Below, piece by piece: positions 25,773-35,103 of a stretch of DNA of 64,000 nt. Every line of letters starts with the position of its first letter. Position 1 is the stretch's first letter. The notes under the pieces were generated by a model. It made no database searches, was not told where the DNA came from, and saw only the letters and a program-made list of their open reading frames with translations. Location: positions 29,455 through 93,454 of the forward strand of contig CAYMXO010000004.1 in assembly GCA_964394445.1 (NCBI GenBank), written 5' to 3'. The stretch is from Thiopseudomonas sp964394445. Its GTDB lineage: Bacteria; Pseudomonadota; Gammaproteobacteria; Pseudomonadales; Pseudomonadaceae. The position numbers were made by a program, and so were the translations under genes.

Positions 25773-27767
25773 ATGGACAATTCAGCAACTGTAACTCCTG
25801 CCCGCCCGGGTGTCGCCACGTCTGCCGATATTGAAAACATCGAGCGTGATGGCTTGCCCGCGCTGCCTGCCAGCACCTATGAAATGCTCCGCCAGGGCGC
25901 GGCACTGAGTCCGGACGGCCCGGCACTGAGCTTTTTCCTCAGTGCCGGGCGCCTGCACAGACCTGAAACCTGGAGCCATCGCGAGCTGCTGGCACAGATC
26001 ACCCGTACGGCAAACTTTTTGCACCGCATCGGCGTGAACAGGGACAAAGTGGTTGCCTATGTCTTGCCCAACCTGCCGGAAACCCACTTCACCATCTGGG
26101 GCGGCCAGTCTGCCGGCATTGTTGCCGCGCTGAACCCCCTGCTGGAAGGCGCTGCTCTGGCAGAGTTGCTCAAGGCGGCCAATGCCCATGTACTGGTTAC
26201 GCTGGCACCGTTTCCCGGTACCGACCTGTGGAGCAAGCTGCAGCCACACCTTGGCACCATCAGCTCGCTGCGTCATCTGGTTCTGGTCGATCTGCCCGAT
26301 CGTGTGCGCGGGATCCGGCACTATGCCGCCCGCTTTCTGCAAATGCGCGAGACCCGGCGCCTGCACGGCAGTGGCGGGCTGCAGGGTGCAATACCTGCAT
26401 CCATGACGCTGCACAGCTTCAATGAAGCCATTGCCGCAGAAAACCCTGACCAGCTCGACAGTGCCCGCACCTTTCATCCCGATGATGTGTCATCCTTCTT
26501 CTGCACCGGCGGCACCACCGGGCTGCCGAAAATTGCCATGCGCACCCATCGCAATGAGGTTTTCGATGCCTGGAGCGCAGGAGCATTCATCGGCAACGAA
26601 ATCACGCAGCGTTCGGTCGTCTATTGCGGTCTGCCGCTGTTTCACGTCAATGCGGTGATGGCGACCGGATTGCTGCCGTTCTCCAAAGGTGCACATGTGG
26701 TGCTTGGCACCCCGCAAGGATACCGTGGCGACGGCGTGATAAAGCGCTTCTGGGAGATCGTTGAGCACTACCGGATCAACTTTTTCAGTGGCGTGCCGAC
26801 CCTCTACTCCGCGCTGCTGCAGGTGCCGGTAGCCGGTCGCGACCTGGGTTCACTGCGCTATGGCCTGTGCGGTGCCGCCCCCATGTCGGTCGAGTTATTC
26901 CGCAGCTTCCAGGCGCAAACCGGCCTGAAAATCCTGGAAGGCTATGGACTGACCGAGGCCACCTGCATCAGCAGCATCAACCCGCCCCGCGGCGAGCGCA
27001 GGGTCGGCTCGATCGGCCTGCGCCTGCCGTTTCAGGACATGAAGGTGGTGGAGTTGGATGACACGGGGGCCTATGTCCGGGACTGCAACCCGGACGAGGC
27101 CGGGGCGCTGATTGTATCCGGCCCCAACGTGTTCCTTGGCTACCGGCAACCGGAACAAAACCGGGAACTGTGGGTGGACTGTGGGGATGCCAAACGCTGG
27201 CTCAATACCGGCGATCTGGCCAGGCAGGATGCAGACGGCTACTTCTGGCTGACCGGCCGGAAAAAGGAGCTGATCATCCGCGGTGGCCACAACATTGACC
27301 CGCTGCTTGTCGAGGAACCCCTGTACCGTCACCCCGCAGTGGAACTGGCTGCCGCCATTGGTCGCCCGGACGGGCACGCCGGCGAGCTGCCGGTGGCCTA
27401 TGTCCAGCTGAAGGAAGGCGCCAGCGCAACCGAAGCCGAGCTGCTGGCGTATTTGCAAGCACAGGTTGGCGAGCGGGCCGCCATTCCGAAGCAGGTCCAC
27501 ATTATTGAATCCATGCCGCTGACGGGCGTGGGCAAGATCTTCAAGCCGGCACTGAAAAACCGGGAAATCAGCGACGTACTGACGCTTGCCCTGCAGGCCT
27601 CGGGCATTGAGGTCCACTCCATCGAGGCGGTCAATGACGGGCAACAAGGCGTACGGGTCAATGTGCAGCTCGGGCCAGCGGCCTCTCCCGAAGCAGCCCG
27701 GCAGGTGCTGGAGCGACATCCCTTTGCGTTCCGGCTCCGGCAACAGGGCACAGCCGGCTCCTCTTAG
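25773..27767 (+). CDS. AMP-forming acyl-CoA synthetase
   Basis: A 664-residue adenylate-forming enzyme that activates a carboxylic acid with ATP and CoA. It has the phosphate-binding loop TGGTTGLPK (245-253), the A5 motif GYGLTEATC, and the C-terminal hinge GRKKELIIRGGHNIDP. The sequence fits a distinct fatty-acyl-CoA-ligase-like subgroup starting DIE.IE..GLPALPASTYE. The substrate is not evident and no catabolic neighbours help. GAGG lies ahead of the ATG. Its stop overlaps the convergent mesD stop by 4 bases. Confidence 0.88.
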   Translation: MDNSATVTPARPGVATSADIENIERDGLPALPASTYEMLRQGAALSPDGPALSFFLSAGRLHRPETWSHRELLAQITRTANFLHRIGVNRDKVVAYVLPNLPETHFTIWGGQSAGIVAALNPLLEGAALAELLKAANAHVLVTLAPFPGTDLWSKLQPHLGTISSLRHLVLVDLPDRVRGIRHYAARFLQMRETRRLHGSGGLQGAIPASMTLHSFNEAIAAENPDQLDSARTFHPDDVSSFFCTGGTTGLPKIAMRTHRNEVFDAWSAGAFIGNEITQRSVVYCGLPLFHVNAVMATGLLPFSKGAHVVLGTPQGYRGDGVIKRFWEIVEHYRINFFSGVPTLYSALLQVPVAGRDLGSLRYGLCGAAPMSVELFRSFQAQTGLKILEGYGLTEATCISSINPPRGERRVGSIGLRLPFQDMKVVELDDTGAYVRDCNPDEAGALIVSGPNVFLGYRQPEQNRELWVDCGDAKRWLNTGDLARQDADGYFWLTGRKKELIIRGGHNIDPLLVEEPLYRHPAVELAAAIGRPDGHAGELPVAYVQLKEGASATEAELLAYLQAQVGERAAIPKQVHIIESMPLTGVGKIFKPALKNREISDVLTLALQASGIEVHSIEAVNDGQQGVRVNVQLGPAASPEAARQVLERHPFAFRLRQQGTAGSS

Positions 27768-28792
27768 CGCAGCAGTTCTGCCCGCACAAGGGCCGCACCG
27801 GCAGTCAGGGCGGCCAGCTTGCCCCGCGCCACGTCCCTGGACAATGGCGCCATGCCACAGTTGGTACAGGGATAGAGCTTGTCCGCATCCACAAACTCCA
27901 GCGCCTTGCGCAGTGTATCAGCCACCTGCTCAGGGGTTTCAATCTGGCGGGTGGCCACATCAATGGCGCCCACCATCACCTTTTTGCCACGGATCAGCTC
28001 GATCAGCTCCATGGGCACGTGCGAGTTCTGGCACTCCAGCGACACAATATCAATTGCGGATTTTTGCAGTCTGGGGAAAATTTCCTCGTATTGACGCCAC
28101 TCGGAACCCAGGGTTTGCTTCCAGTCGGTATTGGCCTTGATGCCGTAGCCATAACAGATGTGCACTGCGGTCTCGCACTGCAAGCCTTCAACCGCCCGCT
28201 CCAGCGCGGCAATGCCCCAGTCGTTCACCTCGTCAAAAAACACGTTAAATGCCGGCTCGTCAAACTGGATGATGTCGACACCGGCCGCCTCCAGCTCCCT
28301 GGCTTCCTGGTTGAGAATTTTGGCAAACTCCCAGGCCAGCTTTTCACGGCTCTTGTAGTGGGCGTCATACAGAGTGTCGACCATGGTCATGGGTCCGGGC
28401 AAGGCCCACTTGACGGACTGGCTGGTCTGCTGGCGCAAGAACCTGGCGTCCTCAACAAATACCGGCTGCTCGCGGCTGACCGCGCCCACCACCGTTGGCA
28501 CGCTGGCTTCGTAGCGGTCACGGATTTTCACCGTCTGGCGGTTTTCAAAATCGACTCCCTTCAGGTGCTCGATAAAGGTGGTGACGAAATGCTGCCGGGT
28601 TTGTTCGCCGTCGCTGACAATATCAATGCCCGCATGCTGCTGCTCCTGCAAGGCGATCCGCAGGGCATCCTGTTTGCCCGCGGCAAGTTCTTCGCCATCC
28701 AGTTTCCAGGGTGACCAGAGCTGTTCAGGCTCTGCCAGCCAGGCGGGTTTGGGCAGGCTGCCTGCGGTGGATGTTGGTAGTAGCGTGTTCAT
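27764..28792 (-). CDS. mesD: Folate-independent methionine synthase MesD (core MetE domain)
   Basis: A 342-residue protein equal to the catalytic C-terminal half of cobalamin-independent methionine synthase, without the N-terminal folate-binding half. The predicted zinc ligands are all present: His211 and Cys213 (HICYGYG), Glu253 (SLEC) and Cys312 (CTNCG). Core-MetE proteins next to DUF1852 have been described as MesD, which methylates homocysteine without folate and needs the partner MesX and oxygen; that role is inferred here from family and neighbour. It is downstream of mesX on the same strand, separated by a palindromic element. No clear Shine-Dalgarno is seen. Confidence 0.87.
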   Translation of the reverse strand: MNTLLPTSTAGSLPKPAWLAEPEQLWSPWKLDGEELAAGKQDALRIALQEQQHAGIDIVSDGEQTRQHFVTTFIEHLKGVDFENRQTVKIRDRYEASVPTVVGAVSREQPVFVEDARFLRQQTSQSVKWALPGPMTMVDTLYDAHYKSREKLAWEFAKILNQEARELEAAGVDIIQFDEPAFNVFFDEVNDWGIAALERAVEGLQCETAVHICYGYGIKANTDWKQTLGSEWRQYEEIFPRLQKSAIDIVSLECQNSHVPMELIELIRGKKVMVGAIDVATRQIETPEQVADTLRKALEFVDADKLYPCTNCGMAPLSRDVARGKLAALTAGAALVRAELLR

Positions 28793-28829
28793 GGAGATTT
28801 TTCGTGTCCGTTACAGGTTAAAGAGAGAG

Positions 28830-28969
28830 GGAACCACTGAATAATTACCTGCGTTGCCAGGGCGTTGTTAAACATCAGCTCAAAATGCTCATTTACTATC
28901 AGTAAACTGCGCTTTTTCGCTGATTTTTGCCTAGCCCTGACTTCCTCGCCAAAATTATTCAGCGGTTCC
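28830..28969. mobile_element. MITE-like palindromic element between mesX and mesD
   Basis: About 140 bp bounded by 17-base inverted repeats, 28830-28846 (GGAACCACTGAATAATT) and 28953-28969, with one mismatch. Inside is a TTTACT-atc-AGTAAA hairpin (28892-28906). AGAG flanks both ends (28826-28829 and 28970-28973), a possible but low-complexity target duplication. The right arm covers the mesX stop and its last two codons. There is no coding capacity, so mobilisation would need a transposase in trans. Confidence 0.65.
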
Positions 28970-29939
28970 AGAGGTTTGCGGCCCAGTTTTCCAGCACCGC
29001 CTGATACGGTTTGATGAAAAACTCGTGCGTGTACCTGCCTTGTTCCACTGCCAGCCGGCTGCGCTCTTCACGGTCATAAACAATGTCTGTCAGCGCGTGA
29101 TCCGGGTTGTTCAGGCTGGGCTGGTACTGCCTGCCGGCAGCAGTTTTGGCGTTGTAAATTTCCGGGCGGTAAATTTTCTGGAACGTCTCCATGGTGCTGA
29201 TGGTGCTGATCAGCTCAAGATTGGTGTAGTCATTCAACAGGTCGCCAAAAAAGTAAAAGGCAAAAGGCGCAACACTGCCGGGCGGCATGAAGTAACGCAC
29301 AGCCAGACCCATTTTTTTGAAGTAGGCTTCGGTCAGCGAAGTCTCGCTGGGCCGGTACTCGACACCCAGCACCGGATGCCGGTTGGCCGTCGCATGGTAA
29401 AGCTTGCTGTCGGAGACCGACAGGCAGATCACCGGCAGCTTGGCAAAGTGCTGGCGATAGCTGTCGGAATGGACAAAGCTCTGGAAAATTTTGCCATGCA
29501 AATCGCCAAAGTCGTCCGGCACGCTGAAGCCTTCACGCCCCTTGTTGTGCTCCAGCAGGCGTACGCTGAAGTCATAGTCACGCACATAGGACGAAAAATT
29601 GTTACCGGCCACACCTGCAAGGCGCTTGCCGCTGTGGTGATCAACAATGTGTGTTTTCAAAATTTCGATGCTCGGGAAAGCCGTGCCGCTGCCGTCCACA
29701 TCCATGTCTACCGAGATGATTTCCAGCTCGACCGAGTAGCGGTCGCCCGCGGGGTTATCCCAGCTCGCCAGCTGGTTGAAGCGCTGGTTGATCATGCCCA
29801 GTGTATTGCGCAAATTCTGCTGGCGGTGCTCGCCCCGGGCCAGATTGGCAAAGTTGGTGGTGATGCGCGTGTGCTCCAGCGGCTGATAGTTTTCGTCAAA
29901 ATCAATGCTGCTGATGGCAAAAGAAAAGCCGTTACTCAT
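28959..29939 (-). CDS. mesX: DUF1852 protein MesX, partner of MesD
   Basis: A 326-residue protein of the DUF1852 family, known as the obligate companion of core-MetE (MesD) methionine synthases. The start at 29939 (MSNGFSFAISSIDFDENY) is preferred over an ATG five codons upstream because the family begins near this point, though neither has a strong ribosome site. No cofactor motif can be assigned by eye. The last residues (Asn-Arg-stop) lie in the inverted repeat of the palindromic element, so the C-terminus may have been remodelled by insertion. It is the first gene of a mesX-mesD unit. Confidence 0.85.
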   Translation of the reverse strand: MSNGFSFAISSIDFDENYQPLEHTRITTNFANLARGEHRQQNLRNTLGMINQRFNQLASWDNPAGDRYSVELEIISVDMDVDGSGTAFPSIEILKTHIVDHHSGKRLAGVAGNNFSSYVRDYDFSVRLLEHNKGREGFSVPDDFGDLHGKIFQSFVHSDSYRQHFAKLPVICLSVSDSKLYHATANRHPVLGVEYRPSETSLTEAYFKKMGLAVRYFMPPGSVAPFAFYFFGDLLNDYTNLELISTISTMETFQKIYRPEIYNAKTAAGRQYQPSLNNPDHALTDIVYDREERSRLAVEQGRYTHEFFIKPYQAVLENWAANLWNR

Positions 29940-30116
29940 TGCAAACAGGTCCATTCGTCAAACTCATGATGCGCCCCGGGCCGATTCTTCGATTCCTCGA
30001 CAGCAATCCTCTGGTTTCTGCCTGCTTTGCAGCAAGCACAATGCCCCGGTGCTAAAACGGGTAATAGTTATACGCAGCCTGACGTTTGAATAAAAATGAT
30101 GTTACCTGTAGATAGA

Positions 30117-30133
30117 CATGAATTTATTTCATG
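30117..30133. promoter_or_regulatory. MetR-like operator upstream of mesX
   Basis: CATGAA-TTTAT-TTCATG is a 17-base palindrome containing TGAA-N5-TTCA, the MetR consensus for methionine-gene activation in enteric bacteria. A partial second site, TGAATAAAAATGA, lies about 30 bases toward mesX. It is about 180 bases from the mesX start, in an otherwise gene-free 279-base spacer. The functional link (methionine synthesis) supports the call. Confidence 0.55.
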
Positions 30134-30218
30134 TTGAGATTGACAGGCTACAAACCGGCCCGGCATCGGGCGCCATTCCGCAAGGAAACAGGCGTTGTGC
30201 AGGACAGCGAAGCGGCTC

Positions 30219-30848
30219 CTATGCTGGCAGGGCCGCCTTGACTGCATCCAGAATGTTGCATGCGGAGTTGTAATCCAGCGGTATTGGCTGCAATCTACGC
30301 TCCGTTTGCAGCACCAGGCTGGGAAAGCCGTTGATCGGCATGCTGTGTGCCAGCCTCATTTGCTGCTGCAGCCGCAAACGGGTTGCCTCGCTGTTGAGAT
30401 CGGCAGCAAAACGCTCTATATCCAGCTCAAGCTCAGCGGCCAGCTGCAGCAGTGTCGAGTCGTCCGAGGGGTTCATGGCCCGCAGATAGTAGGCCTGCTG
30501 GATGGCTTCGATCATGGCCAGTTCCTGCTGCTGGCGGGCGGCAGCCAGCACTGCCCGGCAGGCCGGCCAGGTGGAACGGCGCGGTTTGCAGTCGGTCCAG
30601 AAGGCAAAGTTGAATTCGGTACCCGGAATATGTTGCTGGATGCGGCGCCAGGCCTGTTGCAGCATGGTTCGCATCTCGGCCGGCATCGGTTCCGCGCTGT
30701 CCGGTGCCAGTCCGCCCAGCAGGTATTCAACGCGTACCGGTCCGCCGGCCAGCTGCTCGCGCACTTGCCGCCAGACCGGAGCAAAGCCCCAGCACCAGCT
30801 GCACATGGGGTCGTGAACGTAATACAGGATTGGCTGTTGCGCAGTCAT
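30219..30848 (-). CDS. DsbA-family protein-disulfide isomerase-like protein
   Basis: A 209-residue thioredoxin-fold protein with a helical insertion. The active-site motif CSWC (Cys16-Cys19) sits in YVHDPMCSWCWGF, typical of the cytoplasmic FrnE/COG3531 group; there is no signal peptide. The start at 30848 was chosen because GAGG lies upstream and the fold begins at once; the frame stays open far upstream without family support. The cis-proline region is MPINGFPSLVL. The partner is unknown. It lies downstream of typA behind a terminator. Confidence 0.82.
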   Translation of the reverse strand: MTAQQPILYYVHDPMCSWCWGFAPVWRQVREQLAGGPVRVEYLLGGLAPDSAEPMPAEMRTMLQQAWRRIQQHIPGTEFNFAFWTDCKPRRSTWPACRAVLAAARQQQELAMIEAIQQAYYLRAMNPSDDSTLLQLAAELELDIERFAADLNSEATRLRLQQQMRLAHSMPINGFPSLVLQTERRLQPIPLDYNSACNILDAVKAALPA

Positions 30849-31003
30849 CGGTGTCGCCTCGTGCCGGGTGGTTGTGGAAAATGCCTGATCCGGCCACTGC
30901 GCCTGCAGCATGTTCCCGGATAACTTGCTGCCATCCTGCCGCGTATTGCCCCGGGTTACCAGCCCCGGCAGACAGAACGGATACGCAGCGTCCTGAAAAG
31001 CAA

Positions 31004-31026
31004 AAGCCCGGCACGGGGCCGGGCTT
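31004..31026 (-). terminator. Terminator after typA
   Basis: AAGCCCGGC (31004-31012) pairs with GCCGGGCTT (31018-31026). On the minus strand the hairpin is followed by TTGCTTTTC, placing it right behind the typA stop at 31045. Confidence 0.8.
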
Positions 31027-31044
31027 GTGTGGAACCGAAAAAAC

Positions 31045-32859
31045 TCAGGCGCCGCGGCTGGCGCGCTTGCGGTCATTTTCAGTCAGCAGCTTCTTGCGCA
31101 GGCGGATTGAAGCCGGGGTGACCTCAACCAGTTCATCATCCTCGATGAACTCCAGCGCCTGCTCCAGGGTAAAGCGGATCGGCGGTACCAGGGCAATGGT
31201 TTCATCCTTGCCGGAAGCACGCATGTTGTCCAGCTTCTTCGCCTTGGTCGGGTTGACCACCAGGTCGTTGTCGCGGGCATGGATGCCGGCCAGCTGGCCT
31301 TCGTAAATTTCATCACCGGGCGCCAGGAACAGCTTGCCACGCTCCTGCAGGGTTTCCAGCGAGTAGCTCAGCGCCTTGCCGCTGGCCATGGATACCAGTA
31401 CACCGTTGGGGCGGCTGGTCATCTCGCCGCTCTTGATTGGCCCGTAGTGGCTGAAGGTGCTGGTCAGGATGCCGGTACCGGAGGTGATGGTCATGAACTG
31501 GTTGCGGAAACCGATCAGGCCCTTGGCCGGAATTTCATATTCCAGGCGGATGCGGCCCTTGCCGTCCGGCACCATGTCTTTCAGCTCGCCCTTGCGCAGA
31601 CCGATCTGCTCCATGATCGGGCCCTGATGCTCTTCTTCAATATCGAAGATGACAAACTCGAACGGCTCCTGTTTAACACCGTCTTCTTCCTTGATGATCA
31701 CTTCCGGGCGGGAAATGGCCAGCTCGAAGCCTTCACGGCGCATGGTTTCGATCAGCACCGACAGGTGCAGCTCGCCACGGCCCGACACTTTGAACTTGTC
31801 CGGATCGCCGGTTTCTTCCACACGCAGGGCCACGTTGTGCAGCAGCTCTTTTTCCAGTCGCTCTTTCAGGTTGCGGCTGGTGACATACTTGCCTTCTTTG
31901 CCGGCAAACGGCGAGTCGTTGACCTGGAAGGTCATGCTGACGGTCGGCTCGTCCACGGTCAGTGGTGGCAGTGCTTCAACGTGCTGCTGGTCGCACAGGG
32001 TGTCGGAAATAAACAGCGGCTCAAAACCACTGATGCAGATGATGTCTCCGGCCTGCGCCTGTTCCACTTCAACACGCTGCAAGCCGTGGTGACCCATGAC
32101 CTTGAGGATGCGGCCGTTGCGCTTCTTGCCGTCGGTGCCAATGGCAGTCACCGGGCTGTTGGTGCCGATCTTGCCCCGGGTGATGCGGCCAACACCGATC
32201 ACGCCAAGGAAGTTGTTGTAATCCAGCGCGGAGATCTGCATCTGGAACGGGCCATCCACATCGACCTTTGGCGGCTGTACATAGTCAACGATGGCCTGGA
32301 ACAGCGGGTCCATGTTGTCGGACATTTCCGCCGGATCCATGCCGGCAATGCCGTTCAGGGCGCTGGTGTAAACAATGGGGAAGTCCAGCTGCTCGTCAGT
32401 GCCGCCCAGGTTGTCGAACAGGTCAAATACCTGGTCGATGACCCAGTCAGGACGGGCGCCCGGACGGTCGATCTTGTTGACCACAACAATCGGGTTGAGG
32501 CCGGCCTGGAAAGCTTTCTGGGTCACAAAGCGGGTTTGTGGCATGGGGCCGTCGATGGAGTCCACCACCAGCAACACGCAGTCCACCATGCTCAGGACGC
32601 GCTCCACTTCACCGCCAAAATCGGCGTGACCGGGAGTATCCACAATGTTGATGGCGTAGTCGTTCCACTTGATGGCAGTGTTTTTGGCCAAAATGGTGAT
32701 GCCGCGCTCTTTTTCCTGGTCGTTGGAGTCCATCACCCGGTCGGATTCGAGTTCCTTGCGGTCCAGGGTGCCGGATGCACGCAACAGGGCATCCACCAGG
32801 GTGGTCTTGCCGTGGTCAACGTGCGCGATGATGGCGATGTTTCTTAGTTTCTCAATCAC
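31045..32859 (-). CDS. typA: Ribosome-associated GTPase TypA/BipA
   Basis: A 604-residue translational GTPase that binds the ribosome and aids 50S assembly and stress or cold adaptation. The G motifs are intact: AHVDHGKTT, DTPGHADF and NKIDRPGA, followed by EF-G-like domains and the BipA-specific C-terminal domain. It starts with GTG at 32859 (MIEKLRNIAIIAHVDHG), the usual N-terminus. It is monocistronic, ended by the hairpin at 31004-31026. Confidence 0.98.
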   Translation of the reverse strand: MIEKLRNIAIIAHVDHGKTTLVDALLRASGTLDRKELESDRVMDSNDQEKERGITILAKNTAIKWNDYAINIVDTPGHADFGGEVERVLSMVDCVLLVVDSIDGPMPQTRFVTQKAFQAGLNPIVVVNKIDRPGARPDWVIDQVFDLFDNLGGTDEQLDFPIVYTSALNGIAGMDPAEMSDNMDPLFQAIVDYVQPPKVDVDGPFQMQISALDYNNFLGVIGVGRITRGKIGTNSPVTAIGTDGKKRNGRILKVMGHHGLQRVEVEQAQAGDIICISGFEPLFISDTLCDQQHVEALPPLTVDEPTVSMTFQVNDSPFAGKEGKYVTSRNLKERLEKELLHNVALRVEETGDPDKFKVSGRGELHLSVLIETMRREGFELAISRPEVIIKEEDGVKQEPFEFVIFDIEEEHQGPIMEQIGLRKGELKDMVPDGKGRIRLEYEIPAKGLIGFRNQFMTITSGTGILTSTFSHYGPIKSGEMTSRPNGVLVSMASGKALSYSLETLQERGKLFLAPGDEIYEGQLAGIHARDNDLVVNPTKAKKLDNMRASGKDETIALVPPIRFTLEQALEFIEDDELVEVTPASIRLRKKLLTENDRKRASRGA

Positions 32860-33015
32860 TGTGGTGTTCTCTAGGTTAAAATTTTCTTGCTCGGTTTTAC
32901 TACGCAGGTAGCTGTACTGTTTTTATCTGGGCAACGCCAGCAAACATTGTGCAATCTGCCATATCCGCTCCAGCGGTGGAACGCCCGGCACTGCAGGATG
33001 CCCGCACACTCAAAA

Positions 33016-34470
33016 TCAGGGCCGGTACACCCGCACATTGTCATGCCCCTCGTGCAACAGGTGATGGCAATGCAAGCGGCTCATCACCCCTTTGTCGCAA
33101 TACAGCAAATACTGCCGATTGCTGTCCAGCTCCTTGAACTTGCTGTTTATCGCATAAAACGGCAGCTGGATCTGCTCCACGCCATTCAGCTCAAGCGGGT
33201 GATCCTCGGCCTCGTTTGGATGGCGAATGTCAATCACCACCTGCCCGGGCAGAGCCTGATTCACCATTTCCACCTGCACGTCTTCACTGAGCTCTTCCAG
33301 CAGTTTGTCCACGGTCACAAAGCGGGCCCTGGCTACTGCCTGCGCCAGCAACTGGCTATCCAGATTCTCTTCTTCACGGGCAATACGGCCCGGTTTGGCC
33401 TTGGTGGTCGGGTTGACGGAAATGACCCCGCAATACTCCGGCATGTGCCTGGCAAACCCGGCAGTACCAATCGCTTCGGCCGTATTGATGATGTCCTGCT
33501 TGTGCGCCGCCACCAGCGGACGCAACACCAGCTTGTCGGTCGCCTTGTCGATCACCGACAGGTTGGTCAGGGTCTGGCTGGAGACCTGGGAGATCGCCTC
33601 GCCGGTGGCCAGGGTCTCGATTTGCAGGCCGTCGGCAACTTTTTCCGCTGCACGCAGCATCTGCCGCTTCAGTACCACGCCCATCTGGCTGTTGTCCACA
33701 TGGGCCAGAATATCCGCCAGCACTTCTTCGAAGGGGACGCTGACAAACAGCACCCGATGCGAGCGGCCAAATTTCTCCCACAAATAGTGAGCGACTTCCA
33801 TTACGCCCAGTTCGTGGGCGCGGCCGCCAAGATTGAAAAAACAAAAATGTGTCAGCAGGCCACGGCGCATCAGTTGGTAGGCGGCAACCGTGGAGTCAAA
33901 GCCGCCAGACATCAGTACCAGCGCCTGCTCGATCGAGCCCAGCGGGTAACCACCCATGCCTTCCTGGCGATTGAACTCGACCAGCAACCGGCGGTGGCGG
34001 ATTTCCAGTCGTACCTCGATCTGGGGCTTGCCCAGTTGTATGCCTGCGGCACCGCACTGGCGGCGTAGCAGACTGCCAACCTCGCGCTCGACGTCCATCG
34101 AGGTGAACCCGTGCTTGCCCACCCGCTTGCAGCGCACGGCAAAGGTTTTCTCTCTGAGTAACGGCCCATAGTGCTCGGCACAGCGCGCGGCGATGTCTTC
34201 CATACTGTCCGGCAGGTCAAAATCCAGCACCTGATAAAAATGTGCAATGCCCGGCAGGTTACGCAGCCGTTCGATCATTTGTTGCTGCACGGCCGGATCG
34301 GTCTGGCTGACGCTGATATCGATATTGTCCCATTCTCCGGCAGTACGGATTTGCGGGTCCAGATCCTTGAGCACGTTACGGATGTTGCGCCCCAGCTGCA
34401 AAATAAACTGGCGTCGCACCGGACGGCTCTTGATGGTGATTTCAGCAAAGGGTTTGACAAAAAGCTTCAT
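33016..34470 (-). CDS. thiI: tRNA 4-thiouridine synthase / thiamine sulfurtransferase
   Basis: A 484-residue enzyme that makes s4U8 in tRNA and, in enteric-type forms, helps load sulfur on ThiS. Domains in order: N-terminal ferredoxin-like plus THUMP RNA-binding region, PP-loop ATPase (LMSGGFDSTVAAY), and a C-terminal rhodanese with the catalytic Cys458 in LLYCDKGVMSR. The rhodanese tail marks the long gammaproteobacterial form. It is separated from typA by a 156-base spacer. Confidence 0.97.
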   Translation of the reverse strand: MKLFVKPFAEITIKSRPVRRQFILQLGRNIRNVLKDLDPQIRTAGEWDNIDISVSQTDPAVQQQMIERLRNLPGIAHFYQVLDFDLPDSMEDIAARCAEHYGPLLREKTFAVRCKRVGKHGFTSMDVEREVGSLLRRQCGAAGIQLGKPQIEVRLEIRHRRLLVEFNRQEGMGGYPLGSIEQALVLMSGGFDSTVAAYQLMRRGLLTHFCFFNLGGRAHELGVMEVAHYLWEKFGRSHRVLFVSVPFEEVLADILAHVDNSQMGVVLKRQMLRAAEKVADGLQIETLATGEAISQVSSQTLTNLSVIDKATDKLVLRPLVAAHKQDIINTAEAIGTAGFARHMPEYCGVISVNPTTKAKPGRIAREEENLDSQLLAQAVARARFVTVDKLLEELSEDVQVEMVNQALPGQVVIDIRHPNEAEDHPLELNGVEQIQLPFYAINSKFKELDSNRQYLLYCDKGVMSRLHCHHLLHEGHDNVRVYRP

Positions 34471-34514
34471 GGGCGCGGACAGAAAGATATCTTGACAAGC
34501 AAAAAAGAGGCCGG

Positions 34515-34520
34515 ATTATA
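34515..34520 (-). promoter_or_regulatory. Likely thiI promoter -10 box
   Basis: TATAAT on the minus strand, about 45 bases upstream of the thiI start. No good -35 hexamer is visible at the right distance, so only the -10 is claimed. Confidence 0.4.
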
Positions 34521-34622
34521 GCAAATCACGACTCTTTTAGCGACAGCTACAGGTACCGCACCTGCAGTTTTTTCATTCAGGCCCGACGCCGGTTTCCCTG
34601 AATCCAGGTTTGACGGCAGGCA

Positions 34623-35060
34623 CTACACCTGCAACAGAAAAGTCACCGGTCCATCGTTGATCAGGCTCACCTGCATACTGGCACCAAACTCGCCGGTTGC
34701 CACCTGCGGCCAGGCCTGTTGCGCCATTGCCACAAATTCGGCAAACAGTTGTTCAGCCTGCTCTGGCGCAGCCGCAGTGGAAAAGCCGGGGCGCAGACCG
34801 CTGCGCGTATCGGCTGCCAGGGTAAACTGTGATACCAGCAACAAACCACCCTGTACATCTTTCAGCGAGCAATTCATGCGCCCTTGGGCGTCGGCAAAAA
34901 TCCGGTAATCAAGCAGTTTTTGCAGCATTTTTTCCAGCTGCTTCCTGCCGTCCTGCGGCTCCAGCCCGACCAGCGCCAGCACACCACGGCCAATCTCGCC
35001 AACGGTTGCACCTGCCACGTCCACTCGGGCCGAAGAAACCCGCTGTATCAATACTTTCAC
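34623..35060 (-). CDS. dtd: D-aminoacyl-tRNA deacylase
   Basis: A 145-residue enzyme that removes D-amino acids (and glycine misloaded on tRNA-Ala) from tRNA. LLLVSQFTL and the C-terminal INDGPVTF are the two DTD signature motifs. A GTG start at 35060 (MKVLIQRVSSARV) with AGGA about 10 bases upstream gives exactly the E. coli length; longer readings run into the fbp terminator region. Confidence 0.95.
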   Translation of the reverse strand: MKVLIQRVSSARVDVAGATVGEIGRGVLALVGLEPQDGRKQLEKMLQKLLDYRIFADAQGRMNCSLKDVQGGLLLVSQFTLAADTRSGLRPGFSTAAAPEQAEQLFAEFVAMAQQAWPQVATGEFGASMQVSLINDGPVTFLLQV

Positions 35061-35103
35061 TGTCTGCTGTTTCCTGACTGTTCCTTGAAATGCTGCAGAA
35101 AGC

